Source: Streptomyces sp. NBC_01497 (GTDB taxonomy: Bacteria > Actinomycetota > Actinomycetes > Streptomycetales > Streptomycetaceae). From it: a stretch of 64,000 nucleotides of DNA. The first letter of the stretch is position 1; each line of letters begins with the position of its first letter. The notes under the pieces were generated by a model. The model was not told the origin of the DNA, ran no database searches, and saw only the letters and a list, made by a program, of their open reading frames with translations. The DNA lies in contig NZ_CP109427.1 in NCBI RefSeq assembly GCF_036250695.1, positions 2,542,001 through 2,606,000 of the forward strand. Reading direction: 5' to 3'. Below are positions 8,152-15,865 of this stretch, piece by piece. The position numbers and the translations under genes were made by a program.

Positions 8152-9021
8152 TCAGGCGGAGGCGCGCTTGCCTCGCTTGCCGGGGGTGCGTTTGCGGGGT
8201 TTCGGGCGGTCCTTGAGGTGGGTGACCTCGGCGCCTTCGTCGCCTGCCGCCGCTTGGGCCGCGCGCACGCTGTTCTCCAGGGCGGCCATCAGGTCGATGA
8301 CCTTGCCGCCGTCCTCGTCGGGGCGGGCGGGTGCGGGGGCCGGCGCGCCTTGTGCCTTGGCCCTGACGAGTTCTTCGACGGCTTCGCGGTAGTCGTCGTG
8401 CAGGCTCTCCAGGTCGATGTCGCCGAGGGTGTTCATCAGGGCGTCGGCCAGGTCGAGTTCGGCGTCGCGGACGGTCACATCGGCTTCGGGGGCCACGCCG
8501 TCCGCCGCGCGGATCTCGTCCGGCCAGAGCAGGCCGTGCATGGCGATGACGTCGTCGACGACGCGCAGCATGCCGAGCCGCTCGCGGCCCCTGAGGGCGA
8601 ACTTCGCGACGGCGGCCTTCTCGCTGCGCTTCAGCGCCTCGCGGAGCAGGGTGTAGGGCTTGGCGGCCGGTGCGCCGTTGGCCTGGAGGTAGTACGCCGT
8701 CTCCATCTGGAGCGGGTCGATGGTGTCCGCCGTCACGAACGCGACGATCTCGATCGTCTTCGCCGTGTGCAGCGGCAGCGCCTCCAGGTCCTCGTCGGTG
8801 ATCGGGACGAGTGCGCCGTCCGCGTCCTCGTACGCCTTGCCGATCTCCGCCGTCGTCACTTCCTGGTCGTCGATCTCGCACACCTTGCGGTAGCGGATGC
8901 GCCCGCCGTCCTCCAGATGGATCTGGCGGAAGGAGACCCCGTGGTTCTCCGTCGCGTTCATCAGCTTGATCGGGATGCTGACCAGTCCGAAGGAGATGGC
9001 GCCGTTCCATATCGATCGCAC
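8152..9021 (-). CDS. ku: Ku protein, NHEJ DNA-end-binding
   Basis: 289 residues. Bacterial Ku homodimers ring broken DNA ends and recruit the LigD-type enzymes. The start V-R-S-I-W-N-G-A-I-S-F-G-L-V and the block around Y-R-K-V-C are the classic bacterial Ku core (about 1-255), followed by a Lys/Arg-rich tail (K-P-R-K-R-T-P-G-K-R-G-K-R) that can bind DNA. Length is normal. GTG start at 9021 with AAAGGG seven bases upstream. It is divergently transcribed from the polymerase gene 50 bp away, the same pairing as the conserved kuA/polK locus of Streptomyces. Confidence 0.96.
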   Translation of the reverse strand: MRSIWNGAISFGLVSIPIKLMNATENHGVSFRQIHLEDGGRIRYRKVCEIDDQEVTTAEIGKAYEDADGALVPITDEDLEALPLHTAKTIEIVAFVTADTIDPLQMETAYYLQANGAPAAKPYTLLREALKRSEKAAVAKFALRGRERLGMLRVVDDVIAMHGLLWPDEIRAADGVAPEADVTVRDAELDLADALMNTLGDIDLESLHDDYREAVEELVRAKAQGAPAPAPARPDEDGGKVIDLMAALENSVRAAQAAAGDEGAEVTHLKDRPKPRKRTPGKRGKRASA

Positions 9022-9071
9022 AGTTCATCCCTTTCGCGAGCTATGAGCGGCATGCATGGGATTCTTATTTT
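9022..9071. promoter_or_regulatory. 50-bp divergent promoter region of ku and ligD(pol)
   Basis: The short gap is conspicuously AT-rich near the ligD end (TTCTTATTTT directly before the ATG), in a genome of about 73% G+C. Both genes must start transcription from here. The ligD ATG has no Shine-Dalgarno sequence in the 12 bases upstream, so a leaderless or very short-leader mRNA is likely. Confidence 0.5.
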
Positions 9072-9995
9072 ATGACGCCTATCACCGAAGTGGAGGGGCG
9101 GCGGCTCACGCTCAGCAACCTGGACAAGGTGCTGTACCCCGCCACCGGCACCACCAAGGGTGAGCTCCTGCATCACTACGCCCGTACCGCGGCGCCGCTG
9201 CTCGCCCATCTCGCGGGCCGCCCCGTCTCTTTCCTGCGCTATCCGGACGGCGCGCAGGGCCAGGCGTTCTTCACCAAGAATCCCCCGCCGGGTACGCCGG
9301 ACTGGGTGAAATCGGTGGAGGTCCCGCGCTCCGCCCGACGCGGGGAGGACCGGGGCCGGCAGGTCGTCGTGGACGGGCTCGCGTCGCTGATGTGGGCGGC
9401 GAACCTGGTCGTGGAGTTCCACACGCCGCAGTGGCTCGCCGTGGCCCCCGCCGTCGCCGACCGCCTGGTGTTCGACCTCGACCCCGGCGCCCCGGCCACG
9501 GTCGGCGACTGCTGCCGTGTCGCGCTGTGGCTGCGCGAACGCCTGACGGGCGACGGACTCGACGCGTACGCCAAGACCTCCGGTGCCAAGGGACTGCATC
9601 TGCTGATCGCCGTCGCGCCGACGCCGTCCGCCGATGTCTCCGCGTATGCGAAGAAGCTCGCGCGCGAGGCCGAGGGGGCGCTGCCGTCGCTCGTCGTGCA
9701 TCGCATGCGGCGCGACCTGCGGCCCGGCAAGGTGTTCGTCGACCACAGCCAGAACAGCGCCGCGAAGACCACCGCGACCCCCTACACGGTTCGCGCCCGC
9801 ACCGAACCCACCGTCTCCGCGCCCGTGACCTGGGACGAGGTCGCCGCCTGCGCCGAGGGGGGCGCGCCGCTGCGGTTCGTCCTCGACGACATGCCGGGGC
9901 GCCTGGAGGCGTACGGGGATCTGATGGCGCCGCTGTTCGGGCAGGGGCATCCGCCGCTGCCGGGCCGGCCTCCGGACGCGGGCGCCGCGAGGTAG
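9072..9995 (+). CDS. ligD: LigD-type polymerase (primase-like NHEJ polymerase domain only)
   Basis: 307 residues with only the archaeo-eukaryotic-primase-type polymerase domain of LigD, without ligase or 3'-phosphoesterase domains. It adds ribo- or deoxynucleotides at broken ends held by Ku. Visible motifs: the start block L-T-L-S-N-L-D-K-V-L-Y-P (residues 12-23), R-Y-P-D-G, F-F-T-K-N, the F-H-T-P-Q-W segment near 116, and the metal-binding D-L-D at 135-137 in V-F-D-L-D-P-G. In the Streptomyces core locus this stand-alone form is called polK; ligase activity must be supplied by a gene elsewhere. Confidence 0.93.
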   Translation: MTPITEVEGRRLTLSNLDKVLYPATGTTKGELLHHYARTAAPLLAHLAGRPVSFLRYPDGAQGQAFFTKNPPPGTPDWVKSVEVPRSARRGEDRGRQVVVDGLASLMWAANLVVEFHTPQWLAVAPAVADRLVFDLDPGAPATVGDCCRVALWLRERLTGDGLDAYAKTSGAKGLHLLIAVAPTPSADVSAYAKKLAREAEGALPSLVVHRMRRDLRPGKVFVDHSQNSAAKTTATPYTVRARTEPTVSAPVTWDEVAACAEGGAPLRFVLDDMPGRLEAYGDLMAPLFGQGHPPLPGRPPDAGAAR

Positions 9996-10035
9996 GGGCG
10001 GGACTCGTGGGTCCGTTTCCTCGCCACGCGCGTAG

Positions 10036-10854
10036 TCACGCGCGTATCCACGTTTTCCTGTTCCGCGCGGTGGCGTACACCGACTCCACGTCGGCCGGTT
10101 TCAGTACGCCGCCGAGCCGCCCGAGCGCCGGCAACGCGTCGTCCCTGAGGATGCGTACGTCCAGGGCGCCCGGCGACGTCGACAGCGTCTCCAGCCGCGA
10201 CGCTCCGGTGACGACCAGGGCGGGCGCGACCGTGAGAGCGAGGGCCAGCGAGGCTCCCTCCGCCGCGCGGCGCGCCCAGCGCAGATGCGGTACGGGCGCC
10301 GAGCGGCCCAGGCGGACCATGGGATCCGCGATGCGCACACGCTGCTTGCGCGCGGCGAGTGTCCGCACGGCGAGCACTCCGGCGGGCCCGATCGCCAGGT
10401 GGTCGATGAACGCGGCACCCGGCAGCGGCACCGCGTGCAGCACCCGCCAGCCCGCGCCTTCCAGCGCGTCCAGCGCCTCCCCCACCAGGCGCTGCGCGGT
10501 CAGCGCCTCCTGGCGTCCGTCGCGCCGCAGGAGCCGCGCCGGCGCGGAGGCGGGTACGGCGTCGAGGTCCGCGTACAGGGCCTCGCCCGGGCGGTTCGGG
10601 GCGAGGTCGTCGTCGGGGTGCAGGCAGAGCCGGTCGAGCTCGGCGGCTGTCGGCACGGGCGGCGGCCCGACCGTCACCTCACCCGTCACATAGGGCGCGA
10701 GGACCACCATCACCTCGTCCTCGCGATCGGCTCGGACCAGGCTGATCCTGTCCGCGTCCCGGTCGTACCAGGCGACGCTGGTGCCGTCGGCAAGCGTGAC
10801 GTAGAGCCGTTCGTGGCCTTGGTGCTGCGCCGGTGCGACGCGGAGACGGGCCAT
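10036..10854 (-). CDS. NERD-like domain protein
   Basis: 272 residues. Residues about 20-60 form a beta-rich N-terminal region (T-S-V-A-W-Y-D-R-D). Residues about 120-240 match the nuclease-related NERD layout: an opening helix with A-L-T-A-Q-R-L-V-G-E-A-L, then G-W-R-V-L-H-A-V-P-L, D-H-L-A-I-G-P-A-G-V-L-A-V-R-T, with the expected D...(I/V)D-H-L and A-V-x-T features. NERD proteins are thought to act on DNA, but this copy's catalytic set is not obvious, so activity is unknown. ATG at 10854 is preceded immediately by an in-frame GTG; either could start. Convergent with ligD(pol). Confidence 0.75.
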   Translation of the reverse strand: MARLRVAPAQHQGHERLYVTLADGTSVAWYDRDADRISLVRADREDEVMVVLAPYVTGEVTVGPPPVPTAAELDRLCLHPDDDLAPNRPGEALYADLDAVPASAPARLLRRDGRQEALTAQRLVGEALDALEGAGWRVLHAVPLPGAAFIDHLAIGPAGVLAVRTLAARKQRVRIADPMVRLGRSAPVPHLRWARRAAEGASLALALTVAPALVVTGASRLETLSTSPGALDVRILRDDALPALGRLGGVLKPADVESVYATARNRKTWIRA

Positions 10855-11022
10855 CACACATCACCCCCCGACCATGGGACCAGCAGGTGGGCCACCCGTG
10901 CAACCAGAACGCCGGGGTACGCGCTCCTTCCGCGATTCGCCCCCATGCTTCTTGCGTCTGTGTGATACGGCACACTTCTGCCGAGGGCGCCGACGGTGCC
11001 CCGCTCCGAAGGAGTCACAGCA

Positions 11023-11406
11023 GTGATCATTCTGTTCGGCACCAGAACGTACCTGTACCAGCTGGCGATCCTCACGCTCGTCTGCGGGCGGTGCGGCAAC
11101 CCCGCCTCGCACACGCTGCGCAAGCGCGTCATGAAGTTCACGCTGTTCTTCATCCCGCTGTTCCCGATATCGACGAAGCACGCGACGCAGTGCAGCTTCT
11201 GCGGTGCCGAACAGCAGGTGCCGAAGCAGCAGGCCGAGGGCCTGCTCGCCACGATCGCCCAGGACGCCGGCACGGCAGTTCCCGCGGGGCAGCCCGGAGC
11301 GGCGGCCCCCGCGCAGCGGACGGGCCACGGGCAGCAGGGCGGTCCTTACGGTCAGCAGGGCGGCGGCGCGCCCGCGCCCCAGCAGCGGAACCCCTACCAG
11401 AACTGA
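11023..11406 (+). CDS. Zinc-ribbon protein
   Basis: 127 residues. Two C-x-x-C pairs (C-G-R-C-G near 23 and C-S-F-C-G near 57) form a zinc ribbon interrupted by a hydrophobic hairpin (F-T-L-F-F-I-P-L-F-P-I). A Gln/Gly/Pro-rich low-complexity tail follows from residue 85. This family is widespread in Streptomyces with no assigned function; the hydrophobic middle suggests membrane contact. I chose GTG 11023 because AAGGAG lies eight bases upstream and homologous sequences begin at this I-I-L-F-G-T-R-T-Y strand; a longer frame from 10996 lacks a ribosome site. Confidence 0.8.
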   Translation: MIILFGTRTYLYQLAILTLVCGRCGNPASHTLRKRVMKFTLFFIPLFPISTKHATQCSFCGAEQQVPKQQAEGLLATIAQDAGTAVPAGQPGAAAPAQRTGHGQQGGPYGQQGGGAPAPQQRNPYQN

Positions 11407-11623
11407 CGCGGGCCACGGGCAGCGAGCGCGGGATCCGGGGGCCCTGGGGCCGGGGCGCCGGGGTGGCGGCCGAGCGGACGGCCCGAGCGGAGGGCAGGGG
11501 CCCGGGCCCGGGGCGGGACGGGGCTTCGCGGGTCCCGCGCCGGAGCCGCCGGTCCCGCGCCGGAGCCGCTGGTCCCGGCCGGTCCAGGGCATCCCACCGT
11601 CACCGAACGCCCTGTGTGATGTT

Positions 11624-11652
11624 TTGCGGACTCTCCGTGGCGAACCTAGGCT
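11624..11652 (+). promoter_or_regulatory. Candidate housekeeping-sigma promoter for the SH3 gene
   Basis: TTGCGG (11624-11629), 17-bp spacer, TAGGCT (11647-11652), 64 bp before the ATG of the secreted SH3 protein. Both hexamers are close to the Streptomyces HrdB consensus. The rest of the 309-bp gap (11407-11623) is a GC-rich repetitive stretch with nothing recognisable. Confidence 0.6.
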
Positions 11653-11715
11653 GAATCGGGCGAGCCCGTTGTCGGATTCACCGGCTCCTCGCCCCTCAGG
11701 CCACCAGGAGTAACG

Positions 11716-12156
11716 ATGCCCCTGCGTTCCCTCGGCTTCCGCGCCACCACCCTCGCCGCCATCACGCTCACCGCGGCCGCGGTCCTGACCACCGTCCCCG
11801 CGGCCGCCGACGGGTCTCCCGCGGACCACACCACGCAGGGCCCGCAGACCCAGCACGTCCAGCCGGTGCCGGTGACTTCGGCGGCCTCGCACGAGCAGGC
11901 GGCAGTCAAACCCCCGGCGCGCGGGTACAAGGGCCGCGTCATCGCCAGGGGCGGCCTGTACCTGCGCGACAAGCCCACCCGCAGCAGCCGGGTCATCGGC
12001 TTCGCGCGGTACGGCACCGTCGTGCACATCTTCTGCAAGACGCGCGGCGACAACGTGGCGGGCGACAACCGCTGGTACCTGCTCACCGACGGCACCTGGG
12101 CCTGGGGCTCCGCGAGGTACATCGAGAACATCGGGGCCGCACCGCGCTGGTGCTGA
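11716..12156 (+). CDS. Secreted bacterial SH3 domain protein
   Basis: 146 residues. Sec signal peptide with core A-T-T-L-A-A-I-T-L-T-A-A-A-V-L and cleavage near A-A-A-D (residue 32). After a Pro/Gln linker, residues 73-140 form an SH3-like fold: G-L-Y-L-R-D-K-P-T-R-S-S-R-V-I-G, Y-G-T-V-V-H-I-F-C-K, W-Y-L-L-T-D-G-T-W-A-W-G-S-A-R-Y-I. Two cysteines (C-K and the very last residue C) could form a disulphide. Small extracellular SH3 proteins of this kind bind cell-wall peptides; the exact target is unknown. An AGGAG-type site lies seven bases before the ATG. Confidence 0.88.
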   Translation: MPLRSLGFRATTLAAITLTAAAVLTTVPAAADGSPADHTTQGPQTQHVQPVPVTSAASHEQAAVKPPARGYKGRVIARGGLYLRDKPTRSSRVIGFARYGTVVHIFCKTRGDNVAGDNRWYLLTDGTWAWGSARYIENIGAAPRWC

Positions 12157-12262
12157 CGCGCCGACACCTGAGGCCACCGCACGGGCCGGACGGGCACCGC
12201 GCCGCAACTGCCGCCCTCCGTCCCGCACGGGGCGGACCGCGCCGCGGAGCCCGTACCGCGTC

Positions 12263-12304
12263 GACATGCCTTACATCATGACATAAACAGACATAAGGCA
12301 TGTC
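12263..12304. promoter_or_regulatory. 11-bp perfect inverted repeat ahead of the FtsW/PBP operon
   Basis: GACATGCCTTA (12263-12273) and TAAGGCATGTC (12294-12304) are perfect inverted repeats around a 20-nt AT-rich centre that itself contains CATGACAT. It is the most AT-rich spot in the neighbourhood and ends 20 bp before the FtsW ATG. A protein operator overlapping the promoter is more likely than a terminator, because nothing ends here and the loop is long. Confidence 0.7.
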
Positions 12305-12324
12305 TACTTGCTACGTTGCCTGCC

Positions 12325-14088
12325 ATGTCCGCACCGACGCAGCCCGCCCCTGCCCCGCCCCGCGCCGCGACCGGCCGGGGCATCGAGCTGCTGCTCCTCC
12401 TGTGCGCCGTCCTGATCTCGGTGTTCGGGTACGCGGCGGTGGGCCTCGGCAGGGACGGGGCCGTTCCGCCCGACGTCACCGGGTACGCGGTGGGACTCAG
12501 CGTGCTGTCGCTGCTCGCGCATCTGGCGGTACGGTTCCGCGCGCGTTACGGCGATCCCCTGCTGCTGCCCATCGCCGTCCTCCTCAACGGCCTCGGTCTC
12601 GTCCTCATCTACCGCCTCGACCTGGAGACGCCGGGCGATCGCGCGGCCCCGACACAGCTCGTCTGGTCGGCGCTGGGCATCGCGCTGTTCGTGGTGGTCG
12701 TCCTGACCCTGCGGGACCACCGGGTGCTCCAGCGGTACGCGTACGTCTCCGTCGTCGGCGCGCTGGTCCTGATGGTGGTGCCGGTCCTCTTTCCCTCCGT
12801 CAACGGCGCCAAGATCTGGATCCGGGTCGGGGACCTCTCGATCCAGCCCGGTGAGTTCGCGAAGGTGCTGCTCGCGCTGTTCTTCGCCGCGTACCTCGCC
12901 TCCAACCACCGGGCCCTCGCCTCCACCGGCCGCCGGATCTGGCGGTTCCAGCTGCCGAGCGGCCGAGTCCTCGGGCCGCTGGTCACGGTCTGGCTGCTGA
13001 GCGTCGTCGTCCTCGTGTTCGAGCGCGACCTGGGGACGTCGCTGCTGTTCTTCGGCGTGTTCGTGATCCTCCTGTACGTCGCGACGGGCCGGACCGGCTG
13101 GATCGCGGTGGGTCTGGTCCTCGCCGGCGCCGGTGCGTACGCGGTGGGATCCTTCGAACCCCATGTGCACAGCCGGGTGGAGGACTGGCTGCACCCGTTC
13201 GCCTCGATCGACGCGGGGATCGGGCCGAGCCAACTGGCCCAGTCGCTTTTCGCGTTCGCCGCGGGCGGCATCACCGGGACGGGTCTCGGGCTCGGCCATT
13301 CGATCCTCATCGGTTTCGCCGCGAAGTCGGACTTCATCCTGGCCACGGCGGGCGAGGAGCTGGGGCTGCTCGGCCTGACCGCGATCTTCCTGCTGTACGC
13401 GCTGATCGTCGCGCGGGGCTTCGGGTCCGGCATCGTCCTGCGCGATCCGTTCGGGCGGCTGCTCGCGGTGGGCCTCGCGTCGCTGCTCGCGCTCCAGGTG
13501 TTCGTGATCGCGGGCGGGGTGATGGGGCTGATCCCGCTGACAGGCATGGCCATGCCGTTCCTCGCGCAGGGCGGCTCCTCCGTCGTCACCAACTGGGTGA
13601 TCGTGGCTCTGCTCCTGCGGATCAGCGACTCGGCCCGCAGACCGCGCCCCGCCGACGCCGGGGGCGATCCCGCCACCGCCGACGACGATCCGTCACCCCG
13701 TACCCCGCTCCTGCGGCTGGCGCTGACGGAGCGGACCCCCGATGTGCGGGGCCCCGCACCGGATCCGGTACCCGCACCGGCCGCCGAGCGACCCGCGATC
13801 GCGCCCGCTTCCGCCCCGCCGCACCAGCCCCCTCCGGCCCCCGCGCCCGTGCCCGCGAGCGCCCCTGCCACGAAGCGGCCCGCGCCCGCGACGGCCACGG
13901 CGTCCGCGTCGGGCCGTAGCCCCGGGGCGGCCCCCGCCGGGAAACCCCTCCTCGGGCCCGCCTCGCCCGTGACCGGGTTCCGGCGTGTCACCCGGCCCTG
14001 GTGGCGCGGCCGTTACGCCGTCGGGTGGCCCGCTCCGGGACATGGGGTGCCCCGTGACGCCGATCCGGCGCCGGAGGGAGGCCGGTGA
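12325..14088 (+). CDS. FtsW/RodA/SpoVE-family peptidoglycan glycosyltransferase (SEDS)
   Basis: 587 residues. Ten membrane segments from about 18 to 435 with the SEDS core: V-N-G-A-K-I-W-I (a short extracytoplasmic motif), P-G-E-F-A-K-V, F-E-R-D-L-G-T-S-L-L-F-F-G, the catalytic-loop sequence F-A-A-G-G-I-T-G-T-G-L-G-L-G, and P-L-T-G-M-A-M-P-F-L-A-Q-G-G-S-S. SEDS proteins polymerise glycan strands from lipid II together with a class B PBP, which here follows with a 4-nt overlap. Residues 440-587 are a Pro/Ala/Arg cytosolic tail absent from typical FtsW. I used the ATG at 12325 (upstream TTG in frame is less likely). This FtsW/PBP pair is a paralogue distinct from the division-cluster ftsW. Confidence 0.93.
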   Translation: MSAPTQPAPAPPRAATGRGIELLLLLCAVLISVFGYAAVGLGRDGAVPPDVTGYAVGLSVLSLLAHLAVRFRARYGDPLLLPIAVLLNGLGLVLIYRLDLETPGDRAAPTQLVWSALGIALFVVVVLTLRDHRVLQRYAYVSVVGALVLMVVPVLFPSVNGAKIWIRVGDLSIQPGEFAKVLLALFFAAYLASNHRALASTGRRIWRFQLPSGRVLGPLVTVWLLSVVVLVFERDLGTSLLFFGVFVILLYVATGRTGWIAVGLVLAGAGAYAVGSFEPHVHSRVEDWLHPFASIDAGIGPSQLAQSLFAFAAGGITGTGLGLGHSILIGFAAKSDFILATAGEELGLLGLTAIFLLYALIVARGFGSGIVLRDPFGRLLAVGLASLLALQVFVIAGGVMGLIPLTGMAMPFLAQGGSSVVTNWVIVALLLRISDSARRPRPADAGGDPATADDDPSPRTPLLRLALTERTPDVRGPAPDPVPAPAAERPAIAPASAPPHQPPPAPAPVPASAPATKRPAPATATASASGRSPGAAPAGKPLLGPASPVTGFRRVTRPWWRGRYAVGWPAPGHGVPRDADPAPEGGR

Positions 14089-15551
14089 CCCGCCAGATCC
14101 GGCACGCCGCCGTCTTCTGCCTGCTGCTCCTGGTCGCGTTGCTGGCCAACGCCGTACGGGTGCAGGGCGTCCAGGCCGGGCAACTCGACAAGCACCCGGG
14201 GAACGGCCGGCCCACGGTCGCGCGCTTCGGCCAGCCGCGGGGCGACATCCTCGTCGGCGCGTCCGCCATCACCGGTTCGCGGGACACCCGTCAGCGGCTG
14301 CGCTACGAACGCGTCTATCCGCAGGGCCCGTTGTACGCACCCGTCACCGGCTACCTGTCCCAGACCTACGGCTCGACGGACCTGGAGAACGCCGAGGACG
14401 GTGTCCTCTCCGGCGCCGACCCGCGGCTGGCCGGTTCCCTGCTGGACGGCGGCGCCTCCCACGACCAGGGCCGTGGCGGCCGGGTCGTCACGACCCTCAA
14501 GCAGTCGATGCAGCGCGCCGCGTACGCGGGGCTCGCCGGGCGGCGCGGCGCCGTGGTGGCCGTCGAGCCGTCGAGCGGGCGCATCCTCGCGCTCGTCAGC
14601 AGCCCCTCGTACGACCCGGGGGTGCTGTCCGGTACGGGCACCGGGGTCAAGGACGCCTGGACCCGACTGAACAGCGCCGCGACGCAGCCCATGCTCAACC
14701 GCGCGCTGCGGCAGAGCTATCCGCCGGGGTCCACGTTCAAGATCGTGACGGCGGCGGCCGCCCTGCAGGCGGGCGTCGTCAAGGACGTCGAGGCCCCCAC
14801 GAGGATCGCGTCCCCCTACCGGCTGCCCGGCACCCGCACGGACCTGCCCAACGAGGCGGCGGGGTGCGGGAACGCGTCGCTGGAGTACGCGATCACCTGG
14901 TCCTGCAACACGGTGATGGCGGGACTCGGGGTGAAGGTGGGGCTCACGGGGATGCTCGACACGGTGGAGAAGTTCGGCTTCAACGACAGGGACCTCCGCG
15001 TACCGTCGCCGGTCGAGAAGTCCAACTTCGACCGGCACATGAGCCCGGACGAGCTGGCGCTCTCGTCGATCGGGCAGTTCGACACGACGGCGACGCCGCT
15101 CCAGATGGCCATGGTCTCGGCGGCGGTCGCGAACGGCGGTGTCCTCAGGTACCCGCACCTCGTGGACCGTACGACCACCCCCGGCGGTGGGACCCTCTCG
15201 CGCGCGCCGGACCGTACGTACGCACGCGTCATGAGCCCGGCGACGGCACGCAGGCTGCGGCACATGATGATCGACGTGGTGCGGTCCGGCACGGGCGGCA
15301 GGGCGGCCATCGACGACGTGAGCGTGGGCGGCAAGACGGGGACGGCCCAGCACGGCGTGGACAACGCGGGCCTGCCGTACGCCTGGTTCATCGCCTGGGC
15401 GCGGGCCGAGGACGCCGCGTCGCCCGCGGTCGCGGTGGCGGTCGTGGTGGAGGACGCGGAGGCGGACCGGGCCGACATCACCGGGGGCGGGGTGGCGGCT
15501 CCCATCGCGAGATCGGTGATGGAAGCGGCGCTGAGGGACACGGGACGGTAG
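14085..15551 (+). CDS. Class B penicillin-binding protein (transpeptidase), PbpA-like
   Basis: 488 residues. One N-terminal membrane anchor (residues 7-25), an outer dimerisation region, then the transpeptidase: S216-x-x-K219 in P-G-S-T-F-K, S273-C-N275, and K417-T-G in G-G-K-T-G-T-A-Q. All catalytic motifs are present, so it should crosslink peptidoglycan. The GTG start overlaps the SEDS stop codon (GTGA), indicating translational coupling and a glycosyltransferase-transpeptidase pair. It follows the PbpA-type short N-terminal domain, not the long FtsI type. Confidence 0.94.
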   Translation: MTRQIRHAAVFCLLLLVALLANAVRVQGVQAGQLDKHPGNGRPTVARFGQPRGDILVGASAITGSRDTRQRLRYERVYPQGPLYAPVTGYLSQTYGSTDLENAEDGVLSGADPRLAGSLLDGGASHDQGRGGRVVTTLKQSMQRAAYAGLAGRRGAVVAVEPSSGRILALVSSPSYDPGVLSGTGTGVKDAWTRLNSAATQPMLNRALRQSYPPGSTFKIVTAAAALQAGVVKDVEAPTRIASPYRLPGTRTDLPNEAAGCGNASLEYAITWSCNTVMAGLGVKVGLTGMLDTVEKFGFNDRDLRVPSPVEKSNFDRHMSPDELALSSIGQFDTTATPLQMAMVSAAVANGGVLRYPHLVDRTTTPGGGTLSRAPDRTYARVMSPATARRLRHMMIDVVRSGTGGRAAIDDVSVGGKTGTAQHGVDNAGLPYAWFIAWARAEDAASPAVAVAVVVEDAEADRADITGGGVAAPIARSVMEAALRDTGR

Positions 15552-15821
15552 GAGGTCCTCGTCCAGCGGCGTTGTCAGTGGGGCCCGCTACTGTTTTTTC
15601 GAGCGGCGGGAGCGAGCCGACGCGGGTCGCGCACGCCCTCGGGTGGGGGTCCCCGATTTCGGGTCGGTGATTTCGGGTGGTCGGTCATTTCTGCCGTCTG
15701 TTTCTGATCCCGGGTTCCAGGGGGAGTTCTGATGCGGCTGTGAACGGGGCGTGCGGGCCGAGGTGACGAGACGGCGGAAGTGACGGCAGGGGGGACGGAC
15801 CCGGAGGACGAACGGCGCGGG

Positions 15822-15865
15822 GGCGACGGGGCGACGGGGGCGACGGGGGCGACGGGGGCGACGGC
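15822..15865. repeat. Five tandem copies of a 9-bp GC repeat touching the amidase start
   Basis: CGACGGGGG recurs with spacing 8, 9, 9, 9 bp and ends immediately before ATG 15866. In the amidase frame it reads (Gly-Asp-Gly)n. The number of copies could vary by slippage. The remaining gap from 15552 shows no gene or clear promoter. Confidence 0.75.
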
